In this document: positions 26,249 to 35,407 of the stretch, piece after piece
Layout: every line of letters starts with the position of its first letter
Numbering within the stretch: the stretch's first letter is position 1
Origin: Micromonospora cathayae
GTDB taxonomy: Bacteria; Actinomycetota; Actinomycetes; Mycobacteriales; Micromonosporaceae
Length of the DNA stretch: 64,000 bases
Direction of reading: 5' to 3'
NCBI RefSeq assembly: GCF_028993575.1
Contig: NZ_CP118615.1
Span: 4,245,001 to 4,309,000 of the forward strand
Notes under the pieces: generated by a model
The model's input: only the letters and a program-made list of their open reading frames with translations
Database searches by the model: none
Told to the model about the DNA's origin: nothing
Made by a program: the position numbers and the translations under genes

Positions 26249-27595
26249 ATGAAGATCCGCGGAGCGGCACGCCTCGGCGCCGCCCTCGTGGCCGGCGTCA
26301 TGCTGCTGTCCGGCTGCATGTTCAGCGGTTCCGAACCCGCTGACGACTCCGCCGCAGCCGCCGACCCGGCCAAGCTGACCGGCGAGTTCGAGGTGGTCAG
26401 CTTCTATCCGGCCGGTTCGCCCGACTACCAGCGGCTGGAAGGGCTGGCCCGGGAGTTCGAGGGCCGCTACCCCGACGCGAAGGTGAAGCTGGTGTTCGGC
26501 GGCGGCCAGGACGTGCCGCAGATCCAGGCCCGCTGGCGGGCCGGCAACCCGCCCGAGGTCAACTTCGGCTTCTTCGGCCGGCTCGCCGGCAACCCGGACG
26601 GCATGACCTACGTCGACGCCGGTCAGGTCCAGCCGCTCACCGACGCGATGAACAAGCCGCTGGCCGGCTACGACCAGCCCTGGAAGGACGCCGTCCTGCC
26701 GGCCGTCCGTAGCCAGCTGACCGCGCCGGACGGCACCTACTACGCCGCCCCCGACGCCGTCACCACGATCCAGTTCTTCTACAACAAGAAGATCTTCTCC
26801 GACCTCGGCGTCCAGCCGCCGACGACCATCGACGAGCTCTTCACCGTCGCCGACAAGGTCAAGGCCGGTGGGGTCGCGCCGTTCGCGGTGACCGGCACCT
26901 TCGCCCCCTACCTCCAGCTCTACCTCGACTACCTGCTGCTGCGCCGGGCCGGTGGGCAGAACGTGCTCGACGCGATCGACGGCAAGAAGGACTTCGCGTC
27001 GCTGCCGGGCGTCCGGGAGGCCGCCGCCGACCTGGAACGGATGGTCGACAACGGGTACTTCCTGGAGAACTTCCGGTCCACCGACTTCACCGCCGCGCAG
27101 CTTGCCTTCTTCCAGGGCAAGTCGGCGATGATCCTGATGGGCTCCTGGCTGATCGGCGAGATGAAGCAGAGCATCCCCCCGGGCTTCGAGGTCGGCACCT
27201 TCCCGTTCCCGACGATCCCCGGCGCGGCCGGCGACCAGACCGGCGTCTTCGGCGGGGTCAACCTCCAGACCGTCGCCAAGCAGTCGAAGAACCCGGCGCT
27301 CGGCATCGCCTGGCTCCAGTTCCTCGCCGAGAAGGGCAACCAGCAGAAGTTCGTCGAGCAGACCGGCAACATCTCGGCCTACGCCGGGGTGCCCGCGCCC
27401 GCCGGCTTCGAGGCCCAGGCGGGACTGCTCAACCAGGAGAACGCCTTCTGGCCGTCGTACTTCGCGGCGCTGAGCCAACCGACGGCGGTCAAGGACGCCT
27501 ACGGGGTACCGATCACCAGGGTGTTCTTCGGTGAACTGGACGGTGCCGGGCTGGTGACCGAGATCAACGACGGGCTCCGGAAGGCACGGGGCTGA
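26249..27595 (+). CDS. ABC sugar-binding lipoprotein (CUT1 type)
   Basis: A 448-aa extracellular solute-binding protein, family 1. Lipobox VMLLSGC puts the lipidated Cys at residue 23. It has FEVVSFYPAGSPDY, EGRYPDAKVKLVFGGG, FFYNKKIFSDLGV, the aromatic YYAAPDAV loop and FFQGKSAMILMGSW near the hinge, all typical of carbohydrate-binding members. The mature protein binds sugar at the membrane and hands it to the two permeases encoded next. The ATG follows AAGAAGGG. No ATPase gene is in the operon, as usual when a shared MsiK-like ATPase powers CUT1 importers. Confidence 0.92.
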   Translation: MKIRGAARLGAALVAGVMLLSGCMFSGSEPADDSAAAADPAKLTGEFEVVSFYPAGSPDYQRLEGLAREFEGRYPDAKVKLVFGGGQDVPQIQARWRAGNPPEVNFGFFGRLAGNPDGMTYVDAGQVQPLTDAMNKPLAGYDQPWKDAVLPAVRSQLTAPDGTYYAAPDAVTTIQFFYNKKIFSDLGVQPPTTIDELFTVADKVKAGGVAPFAVTGTFAPYLQLYLDYLLLRRAGGQNVLDAIDGKKDFASLPGVREAAADLERMVDNGYFLENFRSTDFTAAQLAFFQGKSAMILMGSWLIGEMKQSIPPGFEVGTFPFPTIPGAAGDQTGVFGGVNLQTVAKQSKNPALGIAWLQFLAEKGNQQKFVEQTGNISAYAGVPAPAGFEAQAGLLNQENAFWPSYFAALSQPTAVKDAYGVPITRVFFGELDGAGLVTEINDGLRKARG

Positions 27596-27599
27596 CGCG

Positions 27600-28472
27600 A
27601 TGGCACGGGTGATGGCACGGCGGCGGGTCGGAATCGTGGAGCGTCAGAAACGGCGGCTCGTCGTCCCGTTCCTGCTGCCGGCCTTCGCCGCGTACGCGTT
27701 CTTCATGCTCTACCCGGCGTTCAGCACCTTCTACGTGGCGCTGACCGACTGGAACGGGGTCAGCGCGCCGGACTTCGTCGGGCTGGGCAACCTGACCGAA
27801 CTCGCCGCCGACGAGACGTTCCGGTCGACCATCGGCAACACCGTGACGTTCGTGGTGATCGGGGCGATGATCCTCTTCCCCGGCGCGTTGTTCTTCGCGT
27901 ACGTCACCCAGAAGCTCCGGTTCGGCAAGGTCTACCGGTTCTTCATCCTCGCCCCGGTCGTGCTCTCGGTGACCACCGCGGCGCTGCTGTGGAAGTTCCT
28001 GCTGAACCCGAACTTCGGCGTGGTCGGCGTGGAACTGCTCGGCCAGCCGTCCACCGCGATGCTGATGGTGGTGCTGGCCACGGTCTGGCACGGCATCGGC
28101 ATCTGGATGCTGCTGTTCGCGGCGGCGTTCGAGCGGGTGCCGGTCGAACTGCGTGAGGCGGCCACCCTGGACGGCGCGTCGGCGTTCCAGGTCTTCCGGC
28201 ACGTGGTGTGGCCGCTGATCTGGGACGTGACCCGGACCCTGCTCATCCTCTGGATGATCCAGGGCCTGCAGACCTTCGCCTTCATCATCGCGATGACCGG
28301 CGGTGGCCCGCTCCGGTCGACCGAGGTGATCGGCACGTACCTGTACGGCGTCGCCTTCACCGAGGGCCGGTTCGGCTACGCGGCGACCATCGCGGTGGTG
28401 CTCTTCGCCGCGATCCTCACCCTGACCCTGTCGGTCAACCGGCTGACCAAACGGGAAAGCGAGCAGTACTGA
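27600..28472 (+). CDS. sugar ABC transporter permease (MalF-like)
   Basis: A 290-aa inner-membrane permease with six predicted helices: FLLPAFAAYAFFMLYPAF near residue 22, VTFVVIGAMILFPGALF, FFILAPVVLSVTTAALLW, and onward. The EAA loop that docks on the ATPase is ELREAATLDGASAFQVFRHVVWPL at about residue 183. The end RLTKRESEQY is polar. It begins 4 bases after the lipoprotein stop, and its stop overlaps the next start. Confidence 0.9.
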   Translation: MARVMARRRVGIVERQKRRLVVPFLLPAFAAYAFFMLYPAFSTFYVALTDWNGVSAPDFVGLGNLTELAADETFRSTIGNTVTFVVIGAMILFPGALFFAYVTQKLRFGKVYRFFILAPVVLSVTTAALLWKFLLNPNFGVVGVELLGQPSTAMLMVVLATVWHGIGIWMLLFAAAFERVPVELREAATLDGASAFQVFRHVVWPLIWDVTRTLLILWMIQGLQTFAFIIAMTGGGPLRSTEVIGTYLYGVAFTEGRFGYAATIAVVLFAAILTLTLSVNRLTKRESEQY

Positions 28473-29305
28473 TGAGGGTGCGTCCCGGACGTGTCGCGCT
28501 GCACCTGGCGCTCGCGTCGTACTGCCTCACCTCGGTCGGGGCCTTCGTCTGGTGCGTCATGGTGTCGCTGAAGACCAACCCGGAGTTCTTCTCCACCAGC
28601 CCCTGGTCACCCCCGGTGTCGCCGCAGTTCGACAACTACGCCCAGGCGTGGAACACCGCCCAGATCAGCCGGTTCTTCGCCAACAGCCTCTACACCACGG
28701 TGACCAGCGTGGTACTCGGGCTGCTGATCTCGGTGATGGCGGCGTACGTGCTGGCCCGGGTGGACTTCCCGGGACGCGGCCTGCTGCGGATGGTCTTCCT
28801 CAGCGGCCTGATGATGCCCGGCTTCCTGGTCATCGTGCCGCTCTACTTCCTGCTGCGGGACCTGGGGCTGCTCGGCACGCTCAACGGACTCGTCCTGGTC
28901 TACGTCGCCTCGCACGTGCCGTTCAGCGTGTTCATCCTGCACAGCTTCTTCGCCTCGCTGCCGAAGGAACTGGAGGAGGCGGCGTACGTCGACGGTGCCT
29001 CGCCGAGCCGTACCTTCTTCCGGATCATCCTGCCGCAGGCCATGCCGGCCGTCACCGGGGTGGCCCTGCTCAACACCCTGACGTCCTGGAACGAGTTCTT
29101 CTTCGCGCTGGTGTTCCTCACCGACGAGGCCGCGCAGACCATCCCGGTCGGGATCCTGGGCCTCCAGGTCAACGCGCAGTACGCGGCGAACTGGGTGCAG
29201 CTGTTCGCCGGCCTCGTCATCACGATGCTCCCGGTGCTCGTCCTGTTCGCGGTCGCCCAGGACCGCATCGCGCGGGGACTGAGCACCGGAGCGCTGAAGG
29301 GCTGA
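28472..29305 (+). CDS. sugar ABC transporter permease (MalG-like)
   Basis: A 277-aa permease that pairs with the preceding one. It has the ASYCLTSVGAFVWCVMVSLK first helix, TSVVLGLLISVMAAYVLAR, and the EAA loop LEEAAYVDGASPSRTFFRIILPQ at about residue 170, as expected of MalG-type subunits. The ATG shares a base with the previous TGA (TGATG), giving tight coupling. The cognate ATPase is not encoded nearby. Confidence 0.9.
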   Translation: MRVRPGRVALHLALASYCLTSVGAFVWCVMVSLKTNPEFFSTSPWSPPVSPQFDNYAQAWNTAQISRFFANSLYTTVTSVVLGLLISVMAAYVLARVDFPGRGLLRMVFLSGLMMPGFLVIVPLYFLLRDLGLLGTLNGLVLVYVASHVPFSVFILHSFFASLPKELEEAAYVDGASPSRTFFRIILPQAMPAVTGVALLNTLTSWNEFFFALVFLTDEAAQTIPVGILGLQVNAQYAANWVQLFAGLVITMLPVLVLFAVAQDRIARGLSTGALKG

Positions 29306-29306
29306 C

Positions 29307-31508
29307 ATGAGACTGCTGGTGCGCGAGGAGGTCGGCGTCGCCCGCGACGCCGAGGTGGTGGTCTGCGGGGTGCCCCGCCCCGACACACCCGCCGGCACCC
29401 CGCTGGTGGTGCGCACACCCGACGGCGGGACGCTGCCGGTCCAGGTGCTGGGCGCGGCCGGCGACTGGACGGCGGTGGCCTTCCCCGCCACCGTCGGCCC
29501 GCTCGGCACCGTCGAGTACACGCTGACGGCCGGCACGGCCCAGCCGACGGTCACCGTCCGGGCCGTCCCCGGACCGGACGGCGTCGACGTCGACACCGGC
29601 GCGGTGCGCTTCCAGGTCCGCCCCGGTGCCGTCGACCCCCTGGCCGGGCTGCCCGGCCTCCGTTCCGCCCGGATCCACCTGGTCGGGCCCGACGGGGTGC
29701 CGCACGTCGCCACCTGCGAGGCCGCCGACGTGACGGTCGTGCACGACGGGCCGTTGCAGGCCACGGTACGGCTGACCGGCCGGTACCGGGCCGCCGCCGT
29801 CGGGTCGTGGGCGTTCCAGGCGGACGTGACGGCCACCGCCGGCGCCGGCCACGTCGACCTTGACCTGCGCGTGGTCAACGACACCGACGAACCCGAGTCG
29901 GCGGTAGCCGAGTGGCGGGTCGACATCGGCACCGCCGCGGTGACGGCGGCCGAGTGCGGCGTCTTCGACGTGACGCACCGGACGACCGCGCCGTTCACCC
30001 TGCGGCACCGGGGCCAGGGGCACGCCCGGGGCATCTTCGCCACCGCCGAGGTCGCCGCCGCCGAGGAGGCCGACGCCGCGACCCGGTGGCAGGACGCCAG
30101 CGTGGCCGGCTACCACGACCGCTGGGAGTGGGCCGAGCTGCACGGCCGGCAGGCCACCAACTGGGTGCTCACCGAGACCCCGCAGGGCACCGTCACGGTC
30201 GCCGTGCACCGCTTCGGTGAGAACCATCCCGGCGACGTCGCGGTCGGCCCGGACGGGATCACCGTACGGTTCTGGCCCACCGACGCCGGCGAACTGCGGA
30301 TGACCCAGGGCGCGGCCAAGACCCGCCGGCTCCGGGTCGGCGTCGGCGCCGACCGGCGGGCCGGCCTGCGGCTCGACCATCCCGTGGTGCCGTTCCCGGC
30401 CGACGCGCTCGACACCACGGCGGTGCCCCGCATCCTGCCCTACCGGCCCGACCGGTACCCGCACCTGGAGGCGCACATCAGGGAGGAACTGTTCGGCTGG
30501 TACCAGTACGGGCAGTCGCGTGGCTTCCACGACCTCGGGGACAGCGTGCAGGGCATCACCGTCGGACCGCGCACCGGATACTCGGCCAACAACGAACACG
30601 ACGCCCTGTACGCGCTGACCCTGCACTACCTGCGCTCCGGTGAACGCGCCTACCACGACTCGGCCGAGGCGTACGCCGACCACCTGCGGGACATCGACCT
30701 GATCCACCACAGCACCCGTAACCCGTACGAGGTCGGCGGGGTGCGGGCGCACGGCCGGGCGCACCTGCACTACGTCCGGGCGCGTACCCCGCACGGCGAG
30801 ATCTGGACCTCCGTCGACACCGGACACGTCTGGACCGAGGGGCTGGTGCTGTTCGGCCAGGTGTCCGGGGACGGCCGCTACCTCGACGCCGCCCGCCGCA
30901 TCGGCGACTGCCTCGTCCGGTTGCACGAGATCGGCTGGACCCGGCCGGAACCCGGTCCCCGCAACAGCGGCTGGCCGCTGATCGCGCTCGCCTCCCTGGC
31001 CCGCGCCACCGGGGAGGCCCGCTACCTCGACGTGGTCGGGCGGATCGCCCGGCGGGCGGTCGCCGCCCAGCACCCGGACGGCCGCTGGCTGATGCGCCTC
31101 GGCCTGCACGACGATTACTGCGCGTGGCAGAACGCGGTCCTGCTCACCGGCCTGGCCCGCACCCTGGAGATCGCCGACGACCCGACCGTACGGGCGGCGT
31201 TCCTGGCCGGCTGCCGGGCGCTGGTCGACCTCGGCCGCAACCCGGACGGCACCTTCGTCTTCCTGGGCCGGTTCGACTACCGCTGGGCCAACCGGTCGGC
31301 GCTGATCCGGGAGGCGCTCGCCTGCGCGTACGACGCGACCGGCGACGACGGGTACCTGCGGGCCGGGTTGCACGGCGGCGACCGGTGGTACCGGGCGCAC
31401 GGGGCACCACCGGCCCTGAGCAACGACATCGCCGAGTGGCGGGGACACCTGCCGTTCCTGGCCCGCGCCCACGACGCCGGGCTGCTCACCGACCTCGGGG
31501 GTGCCTGA
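29307..31508 (+). CDS. exo-rhamnogalacturonan-lyase-like (PcRGLX/YetA) protein
   Basis: A 733-aa cytosolic protein. The N-terminal RIFT-barrel-like part (residues 1-90: LLVREEVGVARDAEVVVCGVP), a beta-sandwich middle (about 95-370: RFQVRPGAVDPLAGLPGLRS) and a C-terminal alpha/alpha toroid (about 400-733: HDLGDSVQGITVGP, NNEHDALYALTLHYLR, DTGHVWTEGLVLFGQ) match the PcRGLX/YetA three-part layout I know from fungal exo-rhamnogalacturonan lyase and Bacillus YetA. It lacks a signal peptide, so it would act on imported oligosaccharides. Its placement between permeases and sugar-acid hydrolases agrees. Family call is by eye. TGACATG spacing couples it to the permease, and its stop overlaps the next ATG. 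Confidence 0.65.
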   Translation: MRLLVREEVGVARDAEVVVCGVPRPDTPAGTPLVVRTPDGGTLPVQVLGAAGDWTAVAFPATVGPLGTVEYTLTAGTAQPTVTVRAVPGPDGVDVDTGAVRFQVRPGAVDPLAGLPGLRSARIHLVGPDGVPHVATCEAADVTVVHDGPLQATVRLTGRYRAAAVGSWAFQADVTATAGAGHVDLDLRVVNDTDEPESAVAEWRVDIGTAAVTAAECGVFDVTHRTTAPFTLRHRGQGHARGIFATAEVAAAEEADAATRWQDASVAGYHDRWEWAELHGRQATNWVLTETPQGTVTVAVHRFGENHPGDVAVGPDGITVRFWPTDAGELRMTQGAAKTRRLRVGVGADRRAGLRLDHPVVPFPADALDTTAVPRILPYRPDRYPHLEAHIREELFGWYQYGQSRGFHDLGDSVQGITVGPRTGYSANNEHDALYALTLHYLRSGERAYHDSAEAYADHLRDIDLIHHSTRNPYEVGGVRAHGRAHLHYVRARTPHGEIWTSVDTGHVWTEGLVLFGQVSGDGRYLDAARRIGDCLVRLHEIGWTRPEPGPRNSGWPLIALASLARATGEARYLDVVGRIARRAVAAQHPDGRWLMRLGLHDDYCAWQNAVLLTGLARTLEIADDPTVRAAFLAGCRALVDLGRNPDGTFVFLGRFDYRWANRSALIREALACAYDATGDDGYLRAGLHGGDRWYRAHGAPPALSNDIAEWRGHLPFLARAHDAGLLTDLGGA

Positions 31509-33079
31509 TGGCCGTGGACGTCAACGTGACCGTCGGCCCGTGGCCGACCGACGACCACGAGCAGTGGTCGACCGGCGACGTGTCCGCGCACTGCGACCGG
31601 TTCGGTCTGGCGGCTGTCGTGGTCCGGCACAGCGTCGCCGTCCGGTACGACCCGGCCGAGGGCAACCGGCGGTTGGCGGCGGAACTGGCCGCCGCCGCCG
31701 ATCCCCGGCTGCTGCCCGGGTACGTGCTGGGACCGCTCGACAGCGGTGAGCACGGTGCGCCGGCGGACCTGCCGGAGCGGCTGCGCGCCGACGGGGTGCG
31801 CGCGGTGTGGCTGTTCCCCCGCAGCCACGGTTGGTCGCTCGCCGGCCCCGAGGCCCGGTCGCTGCTGGGCGCGTTGCGCCGGGCCGGGTTGCCGGTCCTG
31901 GTCGAGCTGGACGAGGTCGACTGGTCCGAGGTGGACGAACTGGCCGCCGCCGCACCGGAACTGAACGTGGTGGTCTGCGGGGTGGGCTACCGCAGCCTGC
32001 GCCAACTGGTATCCGTGCTCGACCGCCGGCCGTCGGTGCACGTCGACCTGTCGTTCCTGGCCAGTCAGGACGGCCTGGAACTGCTGGTCGGCCGGTACGG
32101 CCCCGGCCGCCTGCTGTGGGCCTCCGGTGCGCCGTCGCGGGATCCTGCCGGTGCGGCGTACCTGTGGCGGCACAGCGACCTGGACGGCGCGGCCCGGGCG
32201 GCGGTCGCCGGCGGGAACGCCCGCCGGCTGCTGGGGCTCCCGGCCGCCGGAGCACCGCCGTCCGTCGACCCGGGCTGGCCGGCCGGCCCCGGCGGGGACG
32301 TCGTCGACGCGCACGGACACATCGGCGCGTGGCCGTCCTGCTGGGTTCCCCGGGAGTCGGCCGACGACCTGGTCGCCGCGATGGACCGGGCCGGGACGAC
32401 CCAGGCGGTGATCTCGGACCTGCTCGGCATCTGGGCCGATCCGGTCGCCGGCAACGCCCGGATGCTCGCCGCCACGGCCGGCCATCCCGGTCGGCTCTAC
32501 GGCTACCTGGTGGCCAGCCCGCACCGGCCACAGGACGAGCCTCTGCTGGAGCGGCAACTGCGTGAGCCGGCGGTGCGCGGCTTCAAGGTGCACCCGCACA
32601 CCCACGAGTGCGCGCTCGACGACCGTCGCTACGAATGGATCTGGGCGCTCGCCCGCCGGCACGGCGTGCCGGTGCTCGGGCACGGCTTCGCCGGTACCTG
32701 GCACAGCGACCCGTACCTGTTCGGGGCGGTGGCCGAGCGGCACCCCGACCTGGTGCTGTTGGTGGGACACAGCGGCGCCACCGTGGAGGGCTTCCGGCGC
32801 ACCATCGAGGTGTGCCGGCGGCACCCGAACGTGTACGCGGAGACCTGCGGCTCCTGGCTCACCGGGCGGTGGCTGGGCCGGCTCGTCGACGCGCTCGGCC
32901 CGCAACGGGTGCTGCACGGCACCGACGCCTGCTTCATCGATCAGCGGTACGGCCTCGGACGGGTGCATGGGGCCGCGCTCACCGACCACCAACGCGCCCT
33001 CGTTCTCGCCGGCAACGCCCGCCGGTTGTTGCAGCTACCTCTGCCCCCGCAGAGGCTCTTGCCCCAGGGAGGCAACTGA
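31508..33079 (+). CDS. tandem amidohydrolase-like protein with one active site
   Basis: A 523-aa protein made of two homologous amidohydrolase 2 units. Both units end in GNARRLL (about residues 237 and 505), which marks the duplication. The C-terminal unit has the metal site DAHGH at 267-271, RGFKVHPHTHE, VPVLGHGF, LVGHSG and VLHGTDA with the catalytic Asp. The N-terminal unit has Asn6 and Thr8 where the HxH histidines should be, so it is probably inactive and structural. This mirrors the split pair at 17152-18668. Likely reaction is hydrolysis of a lactone or amide of a sugar acid. It overlaps both neighbours by TGATG. Confidence 0.78.
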   Translation: MAVDVNVTVGPWPTDDHEQWSTGDVSAHCDRFGLAAVVVRHSVAVRYDPAEGNRRLAAELAAAADPRLLPGYVLGPLDSGEHGAPADLPERLRADGVRAVWLFPRSHGWSLAGPEARSLLGALRRAGLPVLVELDEVDWSEVDELAAAAPELNVVVCGVGYRSLRQLVSVLDRRPSVHVDLSFLASQDGLELLVGRYGPGRLLWASGAPSRDPAGAAYLWRHSDLDGAARAAVAGGNARRLLGLPAAGAPPSVDPGWPAGPGGDVVDAHGHIGAWPSCWVPRESADDLVAAMDRAGTTQAVISDLLGIWADPVAGNARMLAATAGHPGRLYGYLVASPHRPQDEPLLERQLREPAVRGFKVHPHTHECALDDRRYEWIWALARRHGVPVLGHGFAGTWHSDPYLFGAVAERHPDLVLLVGHSGATVEGFRRTIEVCRRHPNVYAETCGSWLTGRWLGRLVDALGPQRVLHGTDACFIDQRYGLGRVHGAALTDHQRALVLAGNARRLLQLPLPPQRLLPQGGN

Positions 33080-33966
33080 TGTTCCTTGCCCGCGTCCGGA
33101 CCGACGACGACCAGGTGGTCCTCGCCGCCCAGGTCACCCCCGACACGCTGCTGCGCCTCGACGCGCTGGGCGTCGTGGGCGACGATCCGGTGGCCGTGCT
33201 CCGTGAGTGGGGTGCCGAACCGCTTGCCGAGAAGGTGCGGCAGGCGGTGGCCGGCGGCGGTGCCGAGGGCGCCGTACTGCCGGTCGGTGCGGTACGGTTC
33301 GAGTCACCGGTGCCCCGTCCGCAGAAGATCATCTGTGTCGCGCTGAACTATCTCGCGCACGCCGAGGAGGGCGACCAGGCCGTCCCCGAGGAACCGGTCA
33401 TCTTCTTCAAGCCGCCGTCGTCCCTGGTCGGTCACGGTGCGACGGTGCACTGCCCGAGCCGGTCGCAGCGTCTCGACTACGAGGTCGAACTCGCGGTCGT
33501 CATCGGCTCCACCGCCCGGGACGTGCCGGCTGAGCAGTGGCAGCGGGTGGTGCTCGGCTACACCGTCCTCAACGACGTGACCGCGCGCGACCTGCAACTG
33601 GTGGCGATCGACAAGAACCAGCCCTGGGACCACAGCAAGGGCTTCGACACGTTCGCCCCCTGCGGGCCCTACCTGGTCACCGCCGACGAGGTCGCCGATC
33701 CGATGACCCTGGACCTGACCCTCACCGTCGGCGACGAGGTGCGCCAGCGGTCCAACACCCGGCACATGGTGTTCGGGATCCCCGAGCTGATCGAGGTCAT
33801 CTCGCACGGCATCACGCTGGAACCCGGCGACATCATCGCCACCGGCACCCCGTCCGGGATCGGCCCGGTGCCGCACGGCGAGGTGATGACGGCCACCGTC
33901 GAGGGTGTCGGCACCCTCGCCAACCCCGTCGTCTACGACCGTCAGCTCGCCCCGGTGGCGGGCTGA
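33079..33966 (+). CDS. fumarylacetoacetate-hydrolase-family enzyme
   Basis: A 295-aa FAH-family hydrolase. After an N-terminal domain it has PRPQKIICVALNYLAHAEE, FFKPPSSLVG, the metal ligands Glu135 and Glu137 in LDYEVELAVVIG, Asp166 in LNDVTARDLQ, and the closing GTPSGIGP. Bacterial relatives cleave or decarboxylate 2-keto-3-deoxy sugar acids, diketo acids or aromatic ring-fission products. In this operon a sugar-acid substrate is most likely. The TGATG overlap places it last in the operon, followed at once by a strong hairpin. Confidence 0.88.
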   Translation: MFLARVRTDDDQVVLAAQVTPDTLLRLDALGVVGDDPVAVLREWGAEPLAEKVRQAVAGGGAEGAVLPVGAVRFESPVPRPQKIICVALNYLAHAEEGDQAVPEEPVIFFKPPSSLVGHGATVHCPSRSQRLDYEVELAVVIGSTARDVPAEQWQRVVLGYTVLNDVTARDLQLVAIDKNQPWDHSKGFDTFAPCGPYLVTADEVADPMTLDLTLTVGDEVRQRSNTRHMVFGIPELIEVISHGITLEPGDIIATGTPSGIGPVPHGEVMTATVEGVGTLANPVVYDRQLAPVAG

Positions 33967-33977
33967 ACGTCCCTGTC

Positions 33978-34013
33978 GGACGGCCCCCGGGACCTCGGTC
34001 CCGGGGGCCGTCC
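33978..34013 (+). terminator. perfect 17-bp stem after the catabolic operon
   Basis: GGACGGCCCCCGGGACC, a TC loop, and the exact reverse complement. It starts 12 bases after the FAH stop codon and also lies 13 bases after the end of the convergent propeller gene, so it can serve both. Confidence 0.85.
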
Positions 34014-34025
34014 TGTCGTGCGGGC

Positions 34026-35360
34026 TCAGCGGAACCGGACGTACAGCAGCGGCTGGAACGCCGACTGGCCGGCCGACTGGCCGGCCATCAGCATCCCGGT
34101 GGCGGGACGTCCCGGGGCGTGGTAGCCGGGCGGGGTGCGGCTGCCCGAACGGGCTTGCAGCAGGTTCGGCCACAGGACCGACGCCACTCCCTCGACCGGG
34201 TGCCGCGAGATCGTCCAGCGCACGCCGTCATGGCTGTGGGCCACCACCAGCGACGCGCCGGACGAGGTGAACACCATCCGGGTGCCGTCCGGTCGGACCA
34301 GCAGCTGGCTGTGGTTGTCCAGCGGACCGACCGCGACCGGGGTGCCGGCCAGGCCACGCTGGTAGTAGAGGGTGCCCACGCCGCGGTCGCGCCGGTAGAA
34401 CACCGCGTGCACCTCGCCCGCGGCGTCGACGGTGATGTCGGCGGCGTCCACCCAGTTGCCGTCCCCGTCCGGCATGGGATTCTCGGTCAGGTAGGTACGG
34501 CTGCCGAAGGTCCGGCCGAAGTCGGTCGAGTGCCACAGTGTCGCCCCGTCGAGGTAGGCGGAGTTCGGTGTGCCGAGGACGTACTGGCTGAACGACAGGT
34601 ACACCTCGCCCGGGGCGACTCCCGGCTGCACCCGGGGGTAGAGCCAGGCCCGGCCGGGTGGCGGCGAGCCCACCCGGGTGGTGTGCACGTCGGTGCCGGT
34701 CCGGGTGTCGAAGACGTTGACGTGCAGGTCCCAGTTGTCCACCGCGTACGCCGTGTAGAGGTAGCGCCCGTCCCGGGACATCGCCAGACCCTGGTAGTAG
34801 CGTTCCGGCCCGGCTCCGGCCGGGGTGGCGCTGCGGGCCGTGTGGTCGGTGAACCGGCCGGGGTCGACCGAACCGTCGGCGAGCCGGTCGGCGAAGGTGA
34901 GCCGGACGGCGTACACCCCGGCCAGGTCCGCACCCGGGGCCGGCGCGACGCCCGGATAGCAGGCCGCGCCGGTGAAGCAGGCGACCTGGAGGTGGAGGCG
35001 TCCGGCACCGTCGACGAGCAGCCCGACCGGCTGGTAGACGTGCCCGGGCAGGGCCACCACCTCGGTCCAGGTCCGCGAGTCCGGGGACTTCCAGACGCGG
35101 GCGCTCCACGGGTACTGTGTCCCGTCCCCGTCGAGGGTCGCGGCGTAGAACCAGCGGCCGTCGTACACGACCTTCGGGATCTGTGCCCCCCAGGTGGGCA
35201 CGACGTTGGTGACGCGGAGGGAATCCGACACCACCGACACCTGTACGGCACCGGTCCGGCCGGTGGGCATCCCGGCGACGGGGTGCGGCGCGGCAGTGGT
35301 CGCCACGATCGCGGCCACGGCTGCGGCGGCGACACGGGCGGTAATACGGTTGGCTGACAT
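34026..35360 (-). CDS. secreted BNR/propeller-like protein (paralogue B)
   Basis: A 444-aa exported protein with signal peptide (ARVAAAAVAAIVATTAAPHPVAG, cleavage near residue 31). It matches paralogue A at 22389-23699 along its length: NVVPTWGAQIPKVVYD, YPWSARVWKSPDSRTW, RYYQGLAMSRDGRYLYTAYA, LWHSTDFGRTFGSR (Asp-box-like) and WPNLLQA. Two extracellular paralogues around one sugar locus may capture or trim the polymer. TAGCGT lies 6 bases before the ATG with no Shine-Dalgarno, implying a leaderless transcript. It converges on the FAH gene and is divergent from nothing; AraC lies upstream on the same strand. Confidence 0.75.
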   Translation of the reverse strand: MSANRITARVAAAAVAAIVATTAAPHPVAGMPTGRTGAVQVSVVSDSLRVTNVVPTWGAQIPKVVYDGRWFYAATLDGDGTQYPWSARVWKSPDSRTWTEVVALPGHVYQPVGLLVDGAGRLHLQVACFTGAACYPGVAPAPGADLAGVYAVRLTFADRLADGSVDPGRFTDHTARSATPAGAGPERYYQGLAMSRDGRYLYTAYAVDNWDLHVNVFDTRTGTDVHTTRVGSPPPGRAWLYPRVQPGVAPGEVYLSFSQYVLGTPNSAYLDGATLWHSTDFGRTFGSRTYLTENPMPDGDGNWVDAADITVDAAGEVHAVFYRRDRGVGTLYYQRGLAGTPVAVGPLDNHSQLLVRPDGTRMVFTSSGASLVVAHSHDGVRWTISRHPVEGVASVLWPNLLQARSGSRTPPGYHAPGRPATGMLMAGQSAGQSAFQPLLYVRFR

Positions 35361-35366
35361 GGGTCG

Positions 35367-35372
35367 ACGCTA
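35367..35372 (-). promoter_or_regulatory. -10-like hexamer for leaderless propeller gene B
   Basis: TAGCGT on the minus strand, 6 bases before the ATG at 35360. A CTGACC element 15 bases further upstream could be the -35. Confidence 0.45.
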
Positions 35373-35407
35373 GGGACGGCAGGGCCTGGTCAGGGGGACC
35401 GCCCTTG

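Noticed and set aside
25190..27478. Minus-strand frame across the oxidoreductase and binding-protein genes
   Set aside because: Shadow of two well-supported genes on the plus strand.
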